Origin: Nitrospirota bacterium
Lineage (GTDB): Bacteria > Nitrospirota > Thermodesulfovibrionia > JACRGW01
Length of the DNA stretch: 31,137 nt
Assembly (NCBI GenBank): GCA_016212195.1
Contig: JACRGW010000030.1
Coordinates: 1-31,137 of the forward strand
Direction: 5' to 3'
Shown: positions 23,110 through 31,137 of the stretch, piece after piece
Layout: every line of letters starts with the position of its first letter
Position numbering within the stretch: position 1 is the first letter of the stretch
The notes under the pieces: model-generated
Databases searched by the model: none
Seen by the model: the letters and a program-made list of their open reading frames with translations, nothing else
What the model was told of the DNA's origin: nothing
Program-made: the position numbers and the translations under genes

Positions 23110-24510
23110 ATGTATAAAGTAAGCTTCGGAACAGATGGCTGGAGGGGAATCATTGCGCGGGATTTTACATTTGATAATGTGAGGGTAGTAACCCAGGCCA
23201 TCTCGAGTTATGTGAAAAAGACAGGTAACGGACCTTTGATCATAGGTTATGATACAAGATTCTTTTCTGACAGGTATGCCATGATTACTGCAGAGGTTAT
23301 CAGGGGTAATGGTATCCCTGTTATCCTCTCTGACAGACCGGTATCAACGCCTGTACTCTCATATAGCGTTAAAAGTTACAATGCCTCAGGCGGTATTATG
23401 ATTACAGCCAGTCATAATCCTTACTATTTCAATGGGATTAAGTATAAGGCGAGCTATGGTGGCTCTGCATTTCCGGCGATTACATCAGAAATAGAAACAT
23501 TGATTGGAAAGGAAAGACCTAAGGTTTTGACAGGGATTCCGAGTAAAAAGGATCTGCTCCCATCATATAAAAAACATATAAGTTCATTGATAGATCTGGA
23601 AAGGATTAAGGACTCTGGTATTTCTATCATCTTTGATCCGATGTACGGGACTGCTGGTGGGGTTCTCGAGGAACTCCTATCAGGGAAATCATGTAAGGTA
23701 AAAACGATCCATAACTGGATGGACCCGCTTTTTGGTGGGCTCCAGCCTGAACCTCTTGAGGAGAACCTGAAGGATTTAAAAAATGAGGTTTTAAAAAATA
23801 AAGCCTCTGTTGGACTTGCTACAGACGGAGATGCAGACCGACTTGGAGTGATTAGCCCTTCAGGAGAATTTATAGAGCCTCATAAGATATTTGGTCTTCT
23901 TCTCCTTCATCTTATAAGAAATAGAGGATGGAAAGGGGATGTTGTAAAGACAATATCTACTACTCTGCTTATAGACAGGATCGCAGCTAAACTCGGTCTC
24001 GGTATCTATGAAACACCTGTTGGTTTTAAGCATATATGTGAACTTATGTTGAAAGGTGACATTTTGATAGGAGGAGAAGAGAGCGGCGGGATAGGAATAA
24101 AAAACCATATCCCTGAGAGGGATGGGTTATTAGCAGGACTTTTACTGCTGGAGATGATGGCTACAGAGGGTAAGAACCTTCAGGAACTTCTCGATTTGAT
24201 GGAAGAAGAGTTTGGAAGGCTTCATTACAGCAGGGTAGATTTTAATATCGCTCCAGATGAAGGCAGGAAACTTGTCAAAATACTCAGAGAGTATCCTCCA
24301 GATAATATTATTGGCAGGGGAATTCTGGATATAAAAATTCATGATGGTCTTAAATTCATCCTTGAAGGTGATAGCTGGGTTCTTCTAAGACCATCCGGTA
24401 CAGAACCGGTTTTGAGGGTATATGCTGAGGCGCCGTCTATAGAAGATGTGAAAAGGATCATTGATTTCGGCAAGGAGGTTATACTTGGAAAAGGTCGCTA
24501 TAGGAGTTGA
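23110..24510 (+). CDS. Phosphoglucomutase/phosphomannomutase family protein (copy 2)
   Basis: 466-residue phosphohexomutase. Active-site Ser101 in GGIMITASHNPYYFNG, Mg loop ATDGDADRLGV, sugar-binding GGEESGGIG, phosphate-binding LRPSGTEPVLRVY. Start placed at the ATG at 23110 (AGGA about 9 bases before), since it gives the same N-terminus as copy 1; an ATG at 23071 would add 13 residues. The 3' end overlaps the glucokinase gene by 26 bases. With glucokinase and GH57 close by, phosphoglucomutase activity is the likelier role. Confidence 0.94.
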   Translation: MYKVSFGTDGWRGIIARDFTFDNVRVVTQAISSYVKKTGNGPLIIGYDTRFFSDRYAMITAEVIRGNGIPVILSDRPVSTPVLSYSVKSYNASGGIMITASHNPYYFNGIKYKASYGGSAFPAITSEIETLIGKERPKVLTGIPSKKDLLPSYKKHISSLIDLERIKDSGISIIFDPMYGTAGGVLEELLSGKSCKVKTIHNWMDPLFGGLQPEPLEENLKDLKNEVLKNKASVGLATDGDADRLGVISPSGEFIEPHKIFGLLLLHLIRNRGWKGDVVKTISTTLLIDRIAAKLGLGIYETPVGFKHICELMLKGDILIGGEESGGIGIKNHIPERDGLLAGLLLLEMMATEGKNLQELLDLMEEEFGRLHYSRVDFNIAPDEGRKLVKILREYPPDNIIGRGILDIKIHDGLKFILEGDSWVLLRPSGTEPVLRVYAEAPSIEDVKRIIDFGKEVILGKGRYRS

Positions 24511-25471
24511 TTTAGGTGGTACGAATATAAGGGCAGGTATTGTAGATAAAGATGGAAGGGTTCTTAAAAAGATAGAAGGGTCTACATCAGTCCAGAACGG
24601 AAAGGATGTAGTAATTGACAGGCTCGTCGATAGCATTAAGGAACTTAAGGATGAGGCGAAGAGAAATTCCATAGTGGTATCGGTAATAGGGCTTGGCGCT
24701 TCGGGGATCATCTCTGCTAAAAAAGGTGTCATAGTCCTGTCGCCGAACCTACCTAACTGGATAGATGTTCCCCTCAGGGATATAGTAATGAAGCGGACAG
24801 GTATTCCTGTTGTCCTTGAGAATGATGCCAATGCATATGCCTTTGGAGAAAAATGGAGAGGAGCAGGAAAGGATTTTCAGGACTTTTTCCTGATTACCCT
24901 CGGGACTGGTGTTGGAGGAGGGATTATCCTTGGTGGTGAGATATTTCACGGTGCCGATGGTATGGCAGGGGAGATAGGGCATATGACAGTTAATCCTGAA
25001 GGTCCGAGTTGTGGATGCGGGAATAATGGATGCCTTGAAGTTTATGCATCGGCAAAGGGAATAATCGAAAGGACAATTGAATCTATAGAGGCAGGTGGAG
25101 AGACAAGACTGAAGGGGATTACTGAAGGGAATTTTTATAAGATAACATCGGAAATGGTATACCAGGCGGCTAAGGAAGGGGACTCACTTGCAAGGGATGT
25201 AATAAGGGAGATGGGAAGATATCTCGGTATAGGAATGGCAACTCTGATAAATCTCTTTAATCCTGAGGCGATCATCATCGGTGGAGGTGTCAAGGATGCA
25301 TGGGATCTTTTTATCGAGCCAGCAAAAAGGGAGATTGAAAGAAGGGCCTTCAGTATTCCTTCTGAAAGGGTCAGGATAATTCAGTCAACCCTGGATGATG
25401 GAGGCATTTTAGGAGCAGCAGGTGTTGCTTTTAAAAAATCAAAAGGCAGAACGAAAAAGATTATAGGGTAA
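24485..25471 (+). CDS. ROK-family glucokinase
   Basis: 328-residue sugar kinase that phosphorylates glucose with ATP. ATP loop IGVDLGGTNIRAG (6-18), catalytic Asp114 in LENDANAYAFGE, LGTGVGGGII, EIGH with His166, and the ROK zinc motif CGCGNNGC (176-183). I start at the TTG at 24485 because AAGGAGG sits 6 bases before it inside the preceding gene; a TTG at 24461 would add eight residues ahead of the usual N-terminus. It overlaps phosphohexomutase copy 2 by 26 bases. Confidence 0.93.
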   Translation: MEKVAIGVDLGGTNIRAGIVDKDGRVLKKIEGSTSVQNGKDVVIDRLVDSIKELKDEAKRNSIVVSVIGLGASGIISAKKGVIVLSPNLPNWIDVPLRDIVMKRTGIPVVLENDANAYAFGEKWRGAGKDFQDFFLITLGTGVGGGIILGGEIFHGADGMAGEIGHMTVNPEGPSCGCGNNGCLEVYASAKGIIERTIESIEAGGETRLKGITEGNFYKITSEMVYQAAKEGDSLARDVIREMGRYLGIGMATLINLFNPEAIIIGGGVKDAWDLFIEPAKREIERRAFSIPSERVRIIQSTLDDGGILGAAGVAFKKSKGRTKKIIG

Positions 25472-25492
25472 AACCAGGAATTTTATTAAACA

Positions 25493-27289
25493 ATGAAACA
25501 TATCAGAAATTTCTCTATCATAGCCCATATAGATCACGGGAAATCGACATTGGCAGACAGATTCCTTGAGATTACAGGTGCCCTGAGTCAAAGGGAAATG
25601 GATGAACAGGTGCTTGACAGTATGGATCTTGAAAGAGAGAGGGGTATAACAATAAAGGCACATAGTGTGAGGCTTGATTACAGGGCTGAAGATGGCATTC
25701 TATATACACTGAACCTTATAGATACTCCGGGGCATGTTGACTTCGGCTATGAAGTATCAAGGAGTCTGGCAGGTTGCGAAGGTGCCATACTTGTTGTTGA
25801 TGCTTCCCAGGGTGTTGAGGCACAGACCTTGGCTAATGCCTATCTCGCAATCGAAAATAATCTTTCTATTATCCCTGTCATAAATAAGATAGACCTTCCC
25901 AGTGCAGACCCTGAGGAAGTGAAACGCCAGATAGGAGGTATAGCAGGATTAAATGTTTCCGAGACACTCAGAGCATCTGCAAAAGAGGGGAAAGGAATAA
26001 AGGAGATACTTGAGGCAGTAGTTCAGAGGATACCCCCACCGAAGGGAAAAGAGGAAGGGCCACTGAGGGCACTCATCTTTGATTCATGGTTTGATGACTA
26101 TAAAGGGGTAGTAGTCCTTGTAAGGGTCTTTGATGGGATTGTAACAGAGGGACAGAAGATAAAGTTGATGGCAACAGGTAAGGTATTTGAGGTTAAGTCT
26201 GTAGGTGTATTCACACCTAAGATGGTGACAAAGCAGAGACTTTCTGCAGGTGAGGTAGGCTACATCATTGCAGGTATAAGGAAAGTGACAGATACAAAGA
26301 TAGGGGATACAATTACTGATGCAGACGTGCCTTCTTCATCACCGCTTCCCGGTTACAGGGAGGTTAAACCTATGGTATTCTGTGGTCTCTATCCAACAGA
26401 ACCGATCCAGTATGAAGGTCTGAGGGACTCCCTCGAGAAATTAAGACTGAATGACTCTTCATTTACATACGTGCCAGAGACATCACTTGCCTTAGGATTC
26501 GGGTTCAGGTGCGGATTCCTGGGACTTCTACATATGGAGATTATCCAGGAGAGGTTGGAGCGTGAATTTAATCTTTCACTCCTTGCTACCGCTCCTAATG
26601 TCGCCTACAGGGTTGTGAGGACTGAGGAGACAATAGTCATCATGGTCGAAAATCCTGCAAAACTTCCAGAAACGCAGAAGATTCTCAGCATCGAGGAGCC
26701 CTTTATTCTGGTTACTATTATTACACCTACGGAATTTGTTGGCCCCATAATCCAGCTATGTCAGGACAGAAGGGGGTTACAGAAAGGGTTTGTATCGAGC
26801 GGGAAAGAGAGGATGATAATTACCTATGAAATACCATTGAACGAGATCGTCATGGATTTTTATAATCGCCTTAAGTCTCTGAGCCGGGGCTATGCATCTA
26901 TGGATTATGAATTCGTAGGGTTCAGGAAAGCGGATCTCGTTAGGCTTGATATCCTCCTCAATGGTGAGATTGTCGATGCCCTGTCCTGCATTATCCATAT
27001 AGAGAGGTCTCAGATTAGGGGTCGCCAGATTGCACAGAGACTTAAGGAGATAATACCGAGACAACTCTTCGAGGTGGCGATACAGGCTGCTATAGGGAGT
27101 AAGATTATTGCGAGGGAAACTGTGAGTCCGTTAAGGAAGAATGTAACTGCCAAATGTTACGGCGGAGATATAACAAGGAAGAGAAAATTATGGGAGAAAC
27201 AGAAGGAAGGGAAAAAAAGGATGAAACAGATAGGAAAGGTTGATATCCCTCAGGAGGCATTCTTGAGTCTATTGAAGGTGGAGGCGTAG
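25493..27289 (+). CDS. lepA: Elongation factor 4 (LepA)
   Basis: 598-residue translational GTPase that acts on stalled or initiating ribosomes. G1 AHIDHGKST (11-19), G3 DTPGH (77-81), G4 NKID (131-134), then EF-G-like domains and the LepA-specific C-terminus (GKKRMKQIGKVDIPQEAF). No gaps or odd residues. It starts 21 bases after the glucokinase stop and is followed after one base by lepB, the conserved lepA-lepB pair. Confidence 0.98.
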   Translation: MKHIRNFSIIAHIDHGKSTLADRFLEITGALSQREMDEQVLDSMDLERERGITIKAHSVRLDYRAEDGILYTLNLIDTPGHVDFGYEVSRSLAGCEGAILVVDASQGVEAQTLANAYLAIENNLSIIPVINKIDLPSADPEEVKRQIGGIAGLNVSETLRASAKEGKGIKEILEAVVQRIPPPKGKEEGPLRALIFDSWFDDYKGVVVLVRVFDGIVTEGQKIKLMATGKVFEVKSVGVFTPKMVTKQRLSAGEVGYIIAGIRKVTDTKIGDTITDADVPSSSPLPGYREVKPMVFCGLYPTEPIQYEGLRDSLEKLRLNDSSFTYVPETSLALGFGFRCGFLGLLHMEIIQERLEREFNLSLLATAPNVAYRVVRTEETIVIMVENPAKLPETQKILSIEEPFILVTIITPTEFVGPIIQLCQDRRGLQKGFVSSGKERMIITYEIPLNEIVMDFYNRLKSLSRGYASMDYEFVGFRKADLVRLDILLNGEIVDALSCIIHIERSQIRGRQIAQRLKEIIPRQLFEVAIQAAIGSKIIARETVSPLRKNVTAKCYGGDITRKRKLWEKQKEGKKRMKQIGKVDIPQEAFLSLLKVEA

Positions 27290-27290
27290 A

Positions 27291-27989
27291 TTGAAAAGTT
27301 CAGAGATCCAGCAAAATCAGATTAAAAGCGGAATCGAAAAAGAAAAACCCCAAAGGAAGAAATCTGCAATAAGGGATTCTATAGAGGCAGTACTTATTGC
27401 ACTCATCATAGCCCTCTTCGTCAGGACCTTTGTGGTCCAGGCGTTCAAGATCCCTTCAGGTTCTATGATTCCGACACTTGATATAGGTGACCATATACTT
27501 GTTAATAAATTTTCCTACGGGCTGAATATTTTCAGGGAGTCATACTTCGGGATGAGCTTTCCTTTCGGTGATATAAATATTATGTCTTACAGGAAGCCTG
27601 AAAGGGGTGACATTGTTGTCTTTAAGTTTCCTCAGGATGATAAGAGGGACTTTATAAAGAGGGTTATAGGAGTAGAAGGGGATACTATTGAGATAAAAAA
27701 TAAGAAGGTTTATATTAATGGGGTCTCTCATGTAGAACAATATACTGTCCATAAGGATACTGAGATACAGACAAGAGAGATAAGTCCGAGGGATAACTTC
27801 GGACCGATTAAGGTACCAGAAGGTCAGATCTTTGTTATGGGCGATAACAGGGATGGAAGCCACGATAGTCGTTTCTGGGGGTTTGTAAATAATAAAAAGG
27901 TAAAAGGAAAGGCCTTTATTATATACTGGTCATGGAATAGCGATGACAACTGGGTGAGGTGGAGAAGGTTCGGGAAAATGATTTATTAA
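27291..27989 (+). CDS. lepB: Signal peptidase I
   Basis: 232-residue inner-membrane serine protease that removes signal peptides. One helix at about 31-49 (IEAVLIALIIALFVRTFVV), catalytic Ser58 in IPSGSMIPTL, Lys123 in FIKRVIGVEGD, box E MGDNRDGSHDSRFWG. TTG start supported by GGTGGAGG just before it. One base separates it from lepA. Confidence 0.97.
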   Translation: MKSSEIQQNQIKSGIEKEKPQRKKSAIRDSIEAVLIALIIALFVRTFVVQAFKIPSGSMIPTLDIGDHILVNKFSYGLNIFRESYFGMSFPFGDINIMSYRKPERGDIVVFKFPQDDKRDFIKRVIGVEGDTIEIKNKKVYINGVSHVEQYTVHKDTEIQTREISPRDNFGPIKVPEGQIFVMGDNRDGSHDSRFWGFVNNKKVKGKAFIIYWSWNSDDNWVRWRRFGKMIY

Positions 27990-27992
27990 GGT

Positions 27993-28098
27993 GAACCCCG
28001 CTCCACGGCTTTATGGGACACCACGTGGGGTATCCCACCGTGGCACCCTGTACCATACGGTTCATGGTGGCATCCGTGGCTTCCTGTGAAGCGGGGTG
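27993..28098. repeat. AACCCCGC-type GC-rich repeat element
   Basis: A roughly 105-bp GC-rich block between lepB and the next gene. The left end, AACCCCGCTCCACGGCTTT at 27994-28012, matches the repeat at 14025-14043 (minus) in 18 of 19 bases. The right end reads GAAGCGGGGTGAA, an inverted relative of the left end. Inside lie CCACGTGGG and CCCACCGTGG, which pair with a small bulge. It probably folds fully as RNA or single-stranded DNA. Confidence 0.75.
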
Positions 28099-28106
28099 AA
28101 GGAAAA

Positions 28107-28460
28107 ATGGAAAAAGAAGACGGTGGGTTTATTACCAGGACATTAGGCTGTATTATAATAATTGGGCTTCTGATTTACAGCGGTTTAAACTTCGTGAGGC
28201 CATGGTATAATTATTTTTACTTTAAGGATAGATTAAAAGAAATATCCCTGTCTGAAAATATCGAGTCGAAAGAAAAGATCATGAAAAGGATTATGGAAGC
28301 AGCCAAAGAAAGAAATGTTTCCATCGAAGAAAGGGATGTAAAGATAGAGTCAAAGGGCAAAGGTACTGTAATAAAGGCTGAATGGGACCATGAAGTCAGG
28401 TTGTATGAAGAAAAAGTAAAAATAGTCTTCCATTTTTCAGTAGATACGGGGAAGGAATAG
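28107..28460 (+). CDS. DUF4845-like single-pass membrane protein
   Basis: 117 residues: short cytoplasmic start, one helix at about 11-30 (RTLGCIIIIGLLIYSGLNFV), then a soluble alpha/beta domain with a heptad-like KEKIMKRIMEAAKERN and a beta-rich end. DUF4845 proteins have this build and often follow lepB, so I assign it by layout and position, not by firm motif. Start at the ATG at 28107 with GAAGGA before it; codons upstream belong to the repeat. Function unknown. Confidence 0.65.
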   Translation: MEKEDGGFITRTLGCIIIIGLLIYSGLNFVRPWYNYFYFKDRLKEISLSENIESKEKIMKRIMEAAKERNVSIEERDVKIESKGKGTVIKAEWDHEVRLYEEKVKIVFHFSVDTGKE

Positions 28461-28504
28461 ATTCTAATATTTAACTTTTAATATTTTCAGAGATGGAGGT
28501 TTAT

Positions 28505-28948
28505 ATGCAGGTGATTTTGAGAAAGGATATCGAGAAACTTGGGGCGGCAGGGGATATGATAGAGGTCTCGAACGGTTATGGAAGGAATTATCTGTTACCG
28601 AGAGGACTTGCAATAGAAGCAACTCCAAGGAATATAAAGACTATAGAACACGAGAAAAGACTGATCGCCGAGAGAAAGAAAAGTGAGATCAGAGATGCCG
28701 AGGAGATTAAGAAAAAGATTTCAGATATCTCGGTTACTATTGCGATGCAGGCAGGTGAGGAAGATAAGCTTTTCGGTGCGGTTACCACAATGGATATCGC
28801 AGAGGCATTATCAAAAGATGGCATATCCATAGATAAGAGAAATATCCTTTTAGAAGAACCGATTAAGAGACTCGGCATATATAATGTAAATGTAAAAGTT
28901 CACCCTGAAGTAATGACAGAGCTCAAGGTCTGGGTTGTTAAGGGATAA
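28505..28948 (+). CDS. rplI: 50S ribosomal protein L9
   Basis: 147 residues, typical length. N-terminal rRNA-binding domain QVILRKDIEKLGAAGDMIEV with the L9 signature GYGRNYLLPRGLAIEAT, a long linking helix (KRLIAERKKSEIRDAEEIKK) and the C-terminal domain. ATG at 28505 chosen because GGAGG lies 6 bases before it and the protein then begins as usual for L9. dnaB follows. Confidence 0.97.
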   Translation: MQVILRKDIEKLGAAGDMIEVSNGYGRNYLLPRGLAIEATPRNIKTIEHEKRLIAERKKSEIRDAEEIKKKISDISVTIAMQAGEEDKLFGAVTTMDIAEALSKDGISIDKRNILLEEPIKRLGIYNVNVKVHPEVMTELKVWVVKG

Positions 28949-29011
28949 AAGTTATGAGTTAAGAGTTAAAGATTTAACTTCTAACTTTTCACTTTCAACT
29001 TTTGAATTAGT
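28949..29011. repeat. AT-rich inverted repeat between rplI and dnaB
   Basis: Contains AGTTAAGAGTTAAAG-ATTTAAC and related units (AGTTAAA with TTTAACT) that can fold, then CTAACTTTTCACTTTCAAC. It resembles simple dispersed AT-rich intergenic repeats. No promoter or gene is clear. Confidence 0.45.
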
Positions 29012-29023
29012 ATGGAGGCAGTC

Positions 29024-30370
29024 ATGGCAACCGACATTTCTTTAGAAAGGGTACCACCTCAGAATATTGAGGCAGAGCAGTCTGTCCTCGGGGCGATACT
29101 TCTCGAAAATGATGCCATTAACAAGGCATTGGAGGTCCTCAATATTGAGGATTTTTATAAGGAGGCCCATAGGAAGATATTCAAAAGGATGTGTGACCTA
29201 AGCGAAAAAAACGAGGCAATAGATCTTGTTACAATAACAGAGATACTGAAGAAGAACAATGAAATAGAAAGTATAGGTGGTGTTTCTTATCTGGCATCAT
29301 TGGTGAATATTGTCCCGACTGCTTCAAATGTTAGATATCACTCAAAGATAGTAAGAGAAAAGGCGGCACTCAGAAATCTGATCAATACAGCCACAGAGAT
29401 CGTGTCTCAGGGCTATGAAAACAGACAGGATGTAGATGACCTGTTAGATCAAGCTGAACGGATGATATTCGAGATCTCGGAGAAAAGGATAAAACCCTCT
29501 TTTATATCGATTAAGGAGATCGTTAAGGATACCTTCGAGATGATAGAGAGGTTATACGAAAAGAAGGAATTAATAACAGGTCTACCCACAGGCTTTATGG
29601 ATCTTGATGAAAAGACCTCAGGGTTACAACAAGGAGATCTTATTGTTGTAGCCGGGAGACCTTCTATGGGAAAGACTGCACTATGCTTAAATATAGCACA
29701 GCATGTGGGGATTGAGAAGGGAGAAACAGTGGCCATATACTCTCTCGAGATGTCCAGTAAGCAACTTCTCCTCAGGATGCTCTGCTCCGAAGCAGAGGTG
29801 GACTCGCATAAGCTCCGTTCAGGTTATCTTGGAGAGACAGACTGGCCAAAGCTTACTACTGCAGCAGGAAAGCTTACCGAGGCACCGATCTTTATAGATG
29901 ATTCTCCGGTTCTTACCGCCCTTGAGATGAGAGCCAAGGCAAGAAGACTCAAGGCAGAACACGGGTTGAGCCTTATTATAGTCGATTATCTACAGCTAAT
30001 GAGAGGCAGAGGGAGGTTTGAGAGGAGGGAGCAGGAGATATCGGAGATTTCAAGGAGTCTGAAGGCATTAGCTAAAGAGCTCTCTGTACCTGTGATAGCA
30101 CTATCACAGCTTAACAGGAGTGTGGAGCAGCGTAACCCGCCAAAACCTCAGCTGGCTGATCTAAGGGAATCAGGTGCGATTGAACAGGATGCAGATGTTA
30201 TTTTATTTTTATACAGAGATGAACTCTACAATCCTGATAGAGAGGATAACAAGGGAAAGGTAGAGATAAATATCGGTAAACAGAGGAATGGTCCTACAGG
30301 GATTGTTAATCTTGCCTTTCTAAGCCGGTATACAAAATTTAAGGATTACTCACCGAGAAGTGAACAATAA
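29024..30370 (+). CDS. dnaB: Replicative DNA helicase DnaB
   Basis: 448-residue hexameric helicase that unwinds DNA at the replication fork. N-terminal domain with PPQNIEAEQSVLGAILLE, RecA-like domain with Walker A GRPSMGKTA (211-219), Walker B LIIVDYLQLM (317-326), and ALSQLNRSVEQR plus LADLRESGAIEQDAD near the end. No intein. Start at the ATG at 29024, preceded by GGAGG at 29014-29018. Confidence 0.98.
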   Translation: MATDISLERVPPQNIEAEQSVLGAILLENDAINKALEVLNIEDFYKEAHRKIFKRMCDLSEKNEAIDLVTITEILKKNNEIESIGGVSYLASLVNIVPTASNVRYHSKIVREKAALRNLINTATEIVSQGYENRQDVDDLLDQAERMIFEISEKRIKPSFISIKEIVKDTFEMIERLYEKKELITGLPTGFMDLDEKTSGLQQGDLIVVAGRPSMGKTALCLNIAQHVGIEKGETVAIYSLEMSSKQLLLRMLCSEAEVDSHKLRSGYLGETDWPKLTTAAGKLTEAPIFIDDSPVLTALEMRAKARRLKAEHGLSLIIVDYLQLMRGRGRFERREQEISEISRSLKALAKELSVPVIALSQLNRSVEQRNPPKPQLADLRESGAIEQDADVILFLYRDELYNPDREDNKGKVEINIGKQRNGPTGIVNLAFLSRYTKFKDYSPRSEQ

Positions 30371-30382
30371 AGTTAATAGTGA

Positions 30383-30427
30383 AAAGTGAATAGTTTTAAA
30401 TACTGTTCACTAATGACTATTCACTTT
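30383..30427. terminator. Hairpin between dnaB and the convergent aminotransferase gene
   Basis: AAAGTGAATAGT (30383-30394) and ACTATTCACTTT (30416-30427) form a perfect 12-bp stem around a 21-base loop, between converging genes and touching the aminotransferase stop. T-runs are short, so it may be a bidirectional end structure or just a dispersed repeat. Confidence 0.45.
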
Positions 30428-31137
30428 CCAACTGCCTTTCTAATCACTTCACAAATTTCATCTATCTGCCCTTCTGTCAGTTCAGGGAAAATAGGTAGTG
30501 ATAGAACTTCTTTAGAGACCTTTTCGCTTTCTGGAAGGTCGCCCTCTCTATAACCTAAGTCTCTGTATACCTCCTGCAGATGCAAGGGGAGGGGATAATA
30601 GATAACTGAGGCGATAGATTTATCTTTAAGGGTATTCCTGATGAGATCCCTCTTTTTTGTTCTTATTGTATATTGATTATAGACATGATATCTTTCAGGT
30701 GTCTCTTCTGGAAGGATAAGGGGTAGACCCTTCAATCTTTCCCTGTAAATCTGAGCCTTGTCCCTCCTCTTTCTGTTATATTCATCTATCCTCTTGAGTT
30801 TTACTCTCAATATGCCTGCCTGAATCTCATCGAGGCGACTGTTGAATCCAATCTCTGAATGGTGATAGAGTTCTTTAGAACCGTGATTTCTGAGCGACTT
30901 CGCTCTCTCAGCGATATCGCTGTTACTGGTAATCAGCATGCCTCCGTCACCATAGCAACCGAGGTTTTTGCTTGGATAAAAACTGAAACAACCTGTATCA
31001 CCGAAAGTCCCGACCTTCTTCCCTTTGTATTCTGCACCGAAGGCCTGGGCTGAGTCCTCTATAACCCTGAGGTTATAATGCCTTGCCATAGAAAGTATTA
31101 TGTCCATATCAGCAGGTTGTCCGAAGAGATGGACAGG
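30421..31137 (-). CDS. DegT/DnrJ/EryC1 family aminotransferase (5' end outside window)
   Basis: PLP-dependent sugar aminotransferase, C-terminal 238 residues seen. The frame stays open to the window edge with PVHLFGQPADMD, so the true start lies beyond. Signatures: VIEDSAQAFGAEYKGKKVG, PLP lysine in SFYPSKNLGCYGDGG (about 30967-30969), and GFNSRLDEIQAGIL. Such enzymes transaminate UDP- or dTDP-4-keto sugars for surface polysaccharides. C-terminus is complete. The neighbour upstream is unknown. Confidence 0.93.
   Translation of the reverse strand, partial: PVHLFGQPADMDIILSMARHYNLRVIEDSAQAFGAEYKGKKVGTFGDTGCFSFYPSKNLGCYGDGGMLITSNSDIAERAKSLRNHGSKELYHHSEIGFNSRLDEIQAGILRVKLKRIDEYNRKRRDKAQIYRERLKGLPLILPEETPERYHVYNQYTIRTKKRDLIRNTLKDKSIASVIYYPLPLHLQEVYRDLGYREGDLPESEKVSKEVLSLPIFPELTEGQIDEICEVIRKAVGK

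Noticed and set aside
1..31137. CRISPR arrays, tRNA or rRNA genes, replication origin
   Set aside because: I looked for regularly spaced direct repeats, cloverleaf-like segments, conserved rRNA stretches and DnaA-box clusters and found none that I could support by eye.

Overview
The window reads as chromosomal DNA of an anaerobic, diderm bacterium with active sulfur metabolism. Lnt, a ClpC with two N-terminal repeats, bTHX, a GH57 glycosidase, TldE/PmbA, ROK glucokinase and heavy use of AGG/ATA codons in moderately AT-rich DNA would suit a Nitrospirota- or Desulfobacterota-like lineage. That placement is an impression, not a result. Nearly all intergenic gaps carry short palindromic repeats of several families.

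Layout. 1-5.6 kb: lnt, a small possibly foreign methyltransferase, endonuclease IV (nfo), and clpC with its own promoter. 5.7-10.2 kb (minus strand): a sulfur operon. An ArsR-family repressor of SqrR/BigR type lies under a sigma70-like promoter overlapped by a perfect ATTC-N8-GAAT palindrome. It is followed by a TusD/DsrE homologue, TusC/DsrF-like and TusB/DsrH-like subunits, a sulfide:quinone oxidoreductase with all three redox cysteines, a second DsrE-family protein, a SAM methyltransferase and an OsmC-family protein. 10.4-12.2 kb: gcvH-lpdA, divergent from the sulfur operon. 12.2-14.8 kb: an accessory island with an unrecognised protein, two PIN-toxin modules, an integrase remnant and many hairpins. 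14.8-25.5 kb: carbohydrate and housekeeping genes (two phosphohexomutases, enolase, ftsB, bTHX, GH57, queD, pmbA/tldE, an HD protein, ROK glucokinase). 25.5-31.1 kb: lepA, lepB, a DUF4845-like membrane protein, rplI, dnaB, and a DegT-family aminotransferase cut by the window end.

Main discovery candidates. (1) The TusD/DsrE gene seems to stop at a TGA, but the frame continues for 40 more residues of recognisable DsrE sequence to a TAG. The TGA is codon 77, at the position of the sulfur-carrying Cys78 of E. coli TusD/A. vinosum DsrE, in a U-G-G-C motif, with a SECIS-like hairpin just downstream. I read it as a selenoprotein at the head of a persulfide-responsive sulfur relay operon. (2) A 67-codon gene at 22009-22212, with a strong ribosome binding site, a TTG start, one membrane helix and an in-frame TGA at codon 30, has a hairpin with loop AGGT at nearly the spacing of the E. 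coli fdhF SECIS. It looks like a second, unfamiliar small membrane selenoprotein.

How the genes work together. Sulfide oxidised by SQR would give persulfide that the Tus/Dsr-like carriers accept; the repressor would sense the same persulfide, and OsmC would deal with peroxides or persulfides. In the sugar block, GH57, ROK glucokinase, the phosphohexomutases and enolase suggest storage polysaccharide turnover feeding glycolysis. Several housekeeping genes overlap by 4 to 26 bases and are probably co-transcribed.
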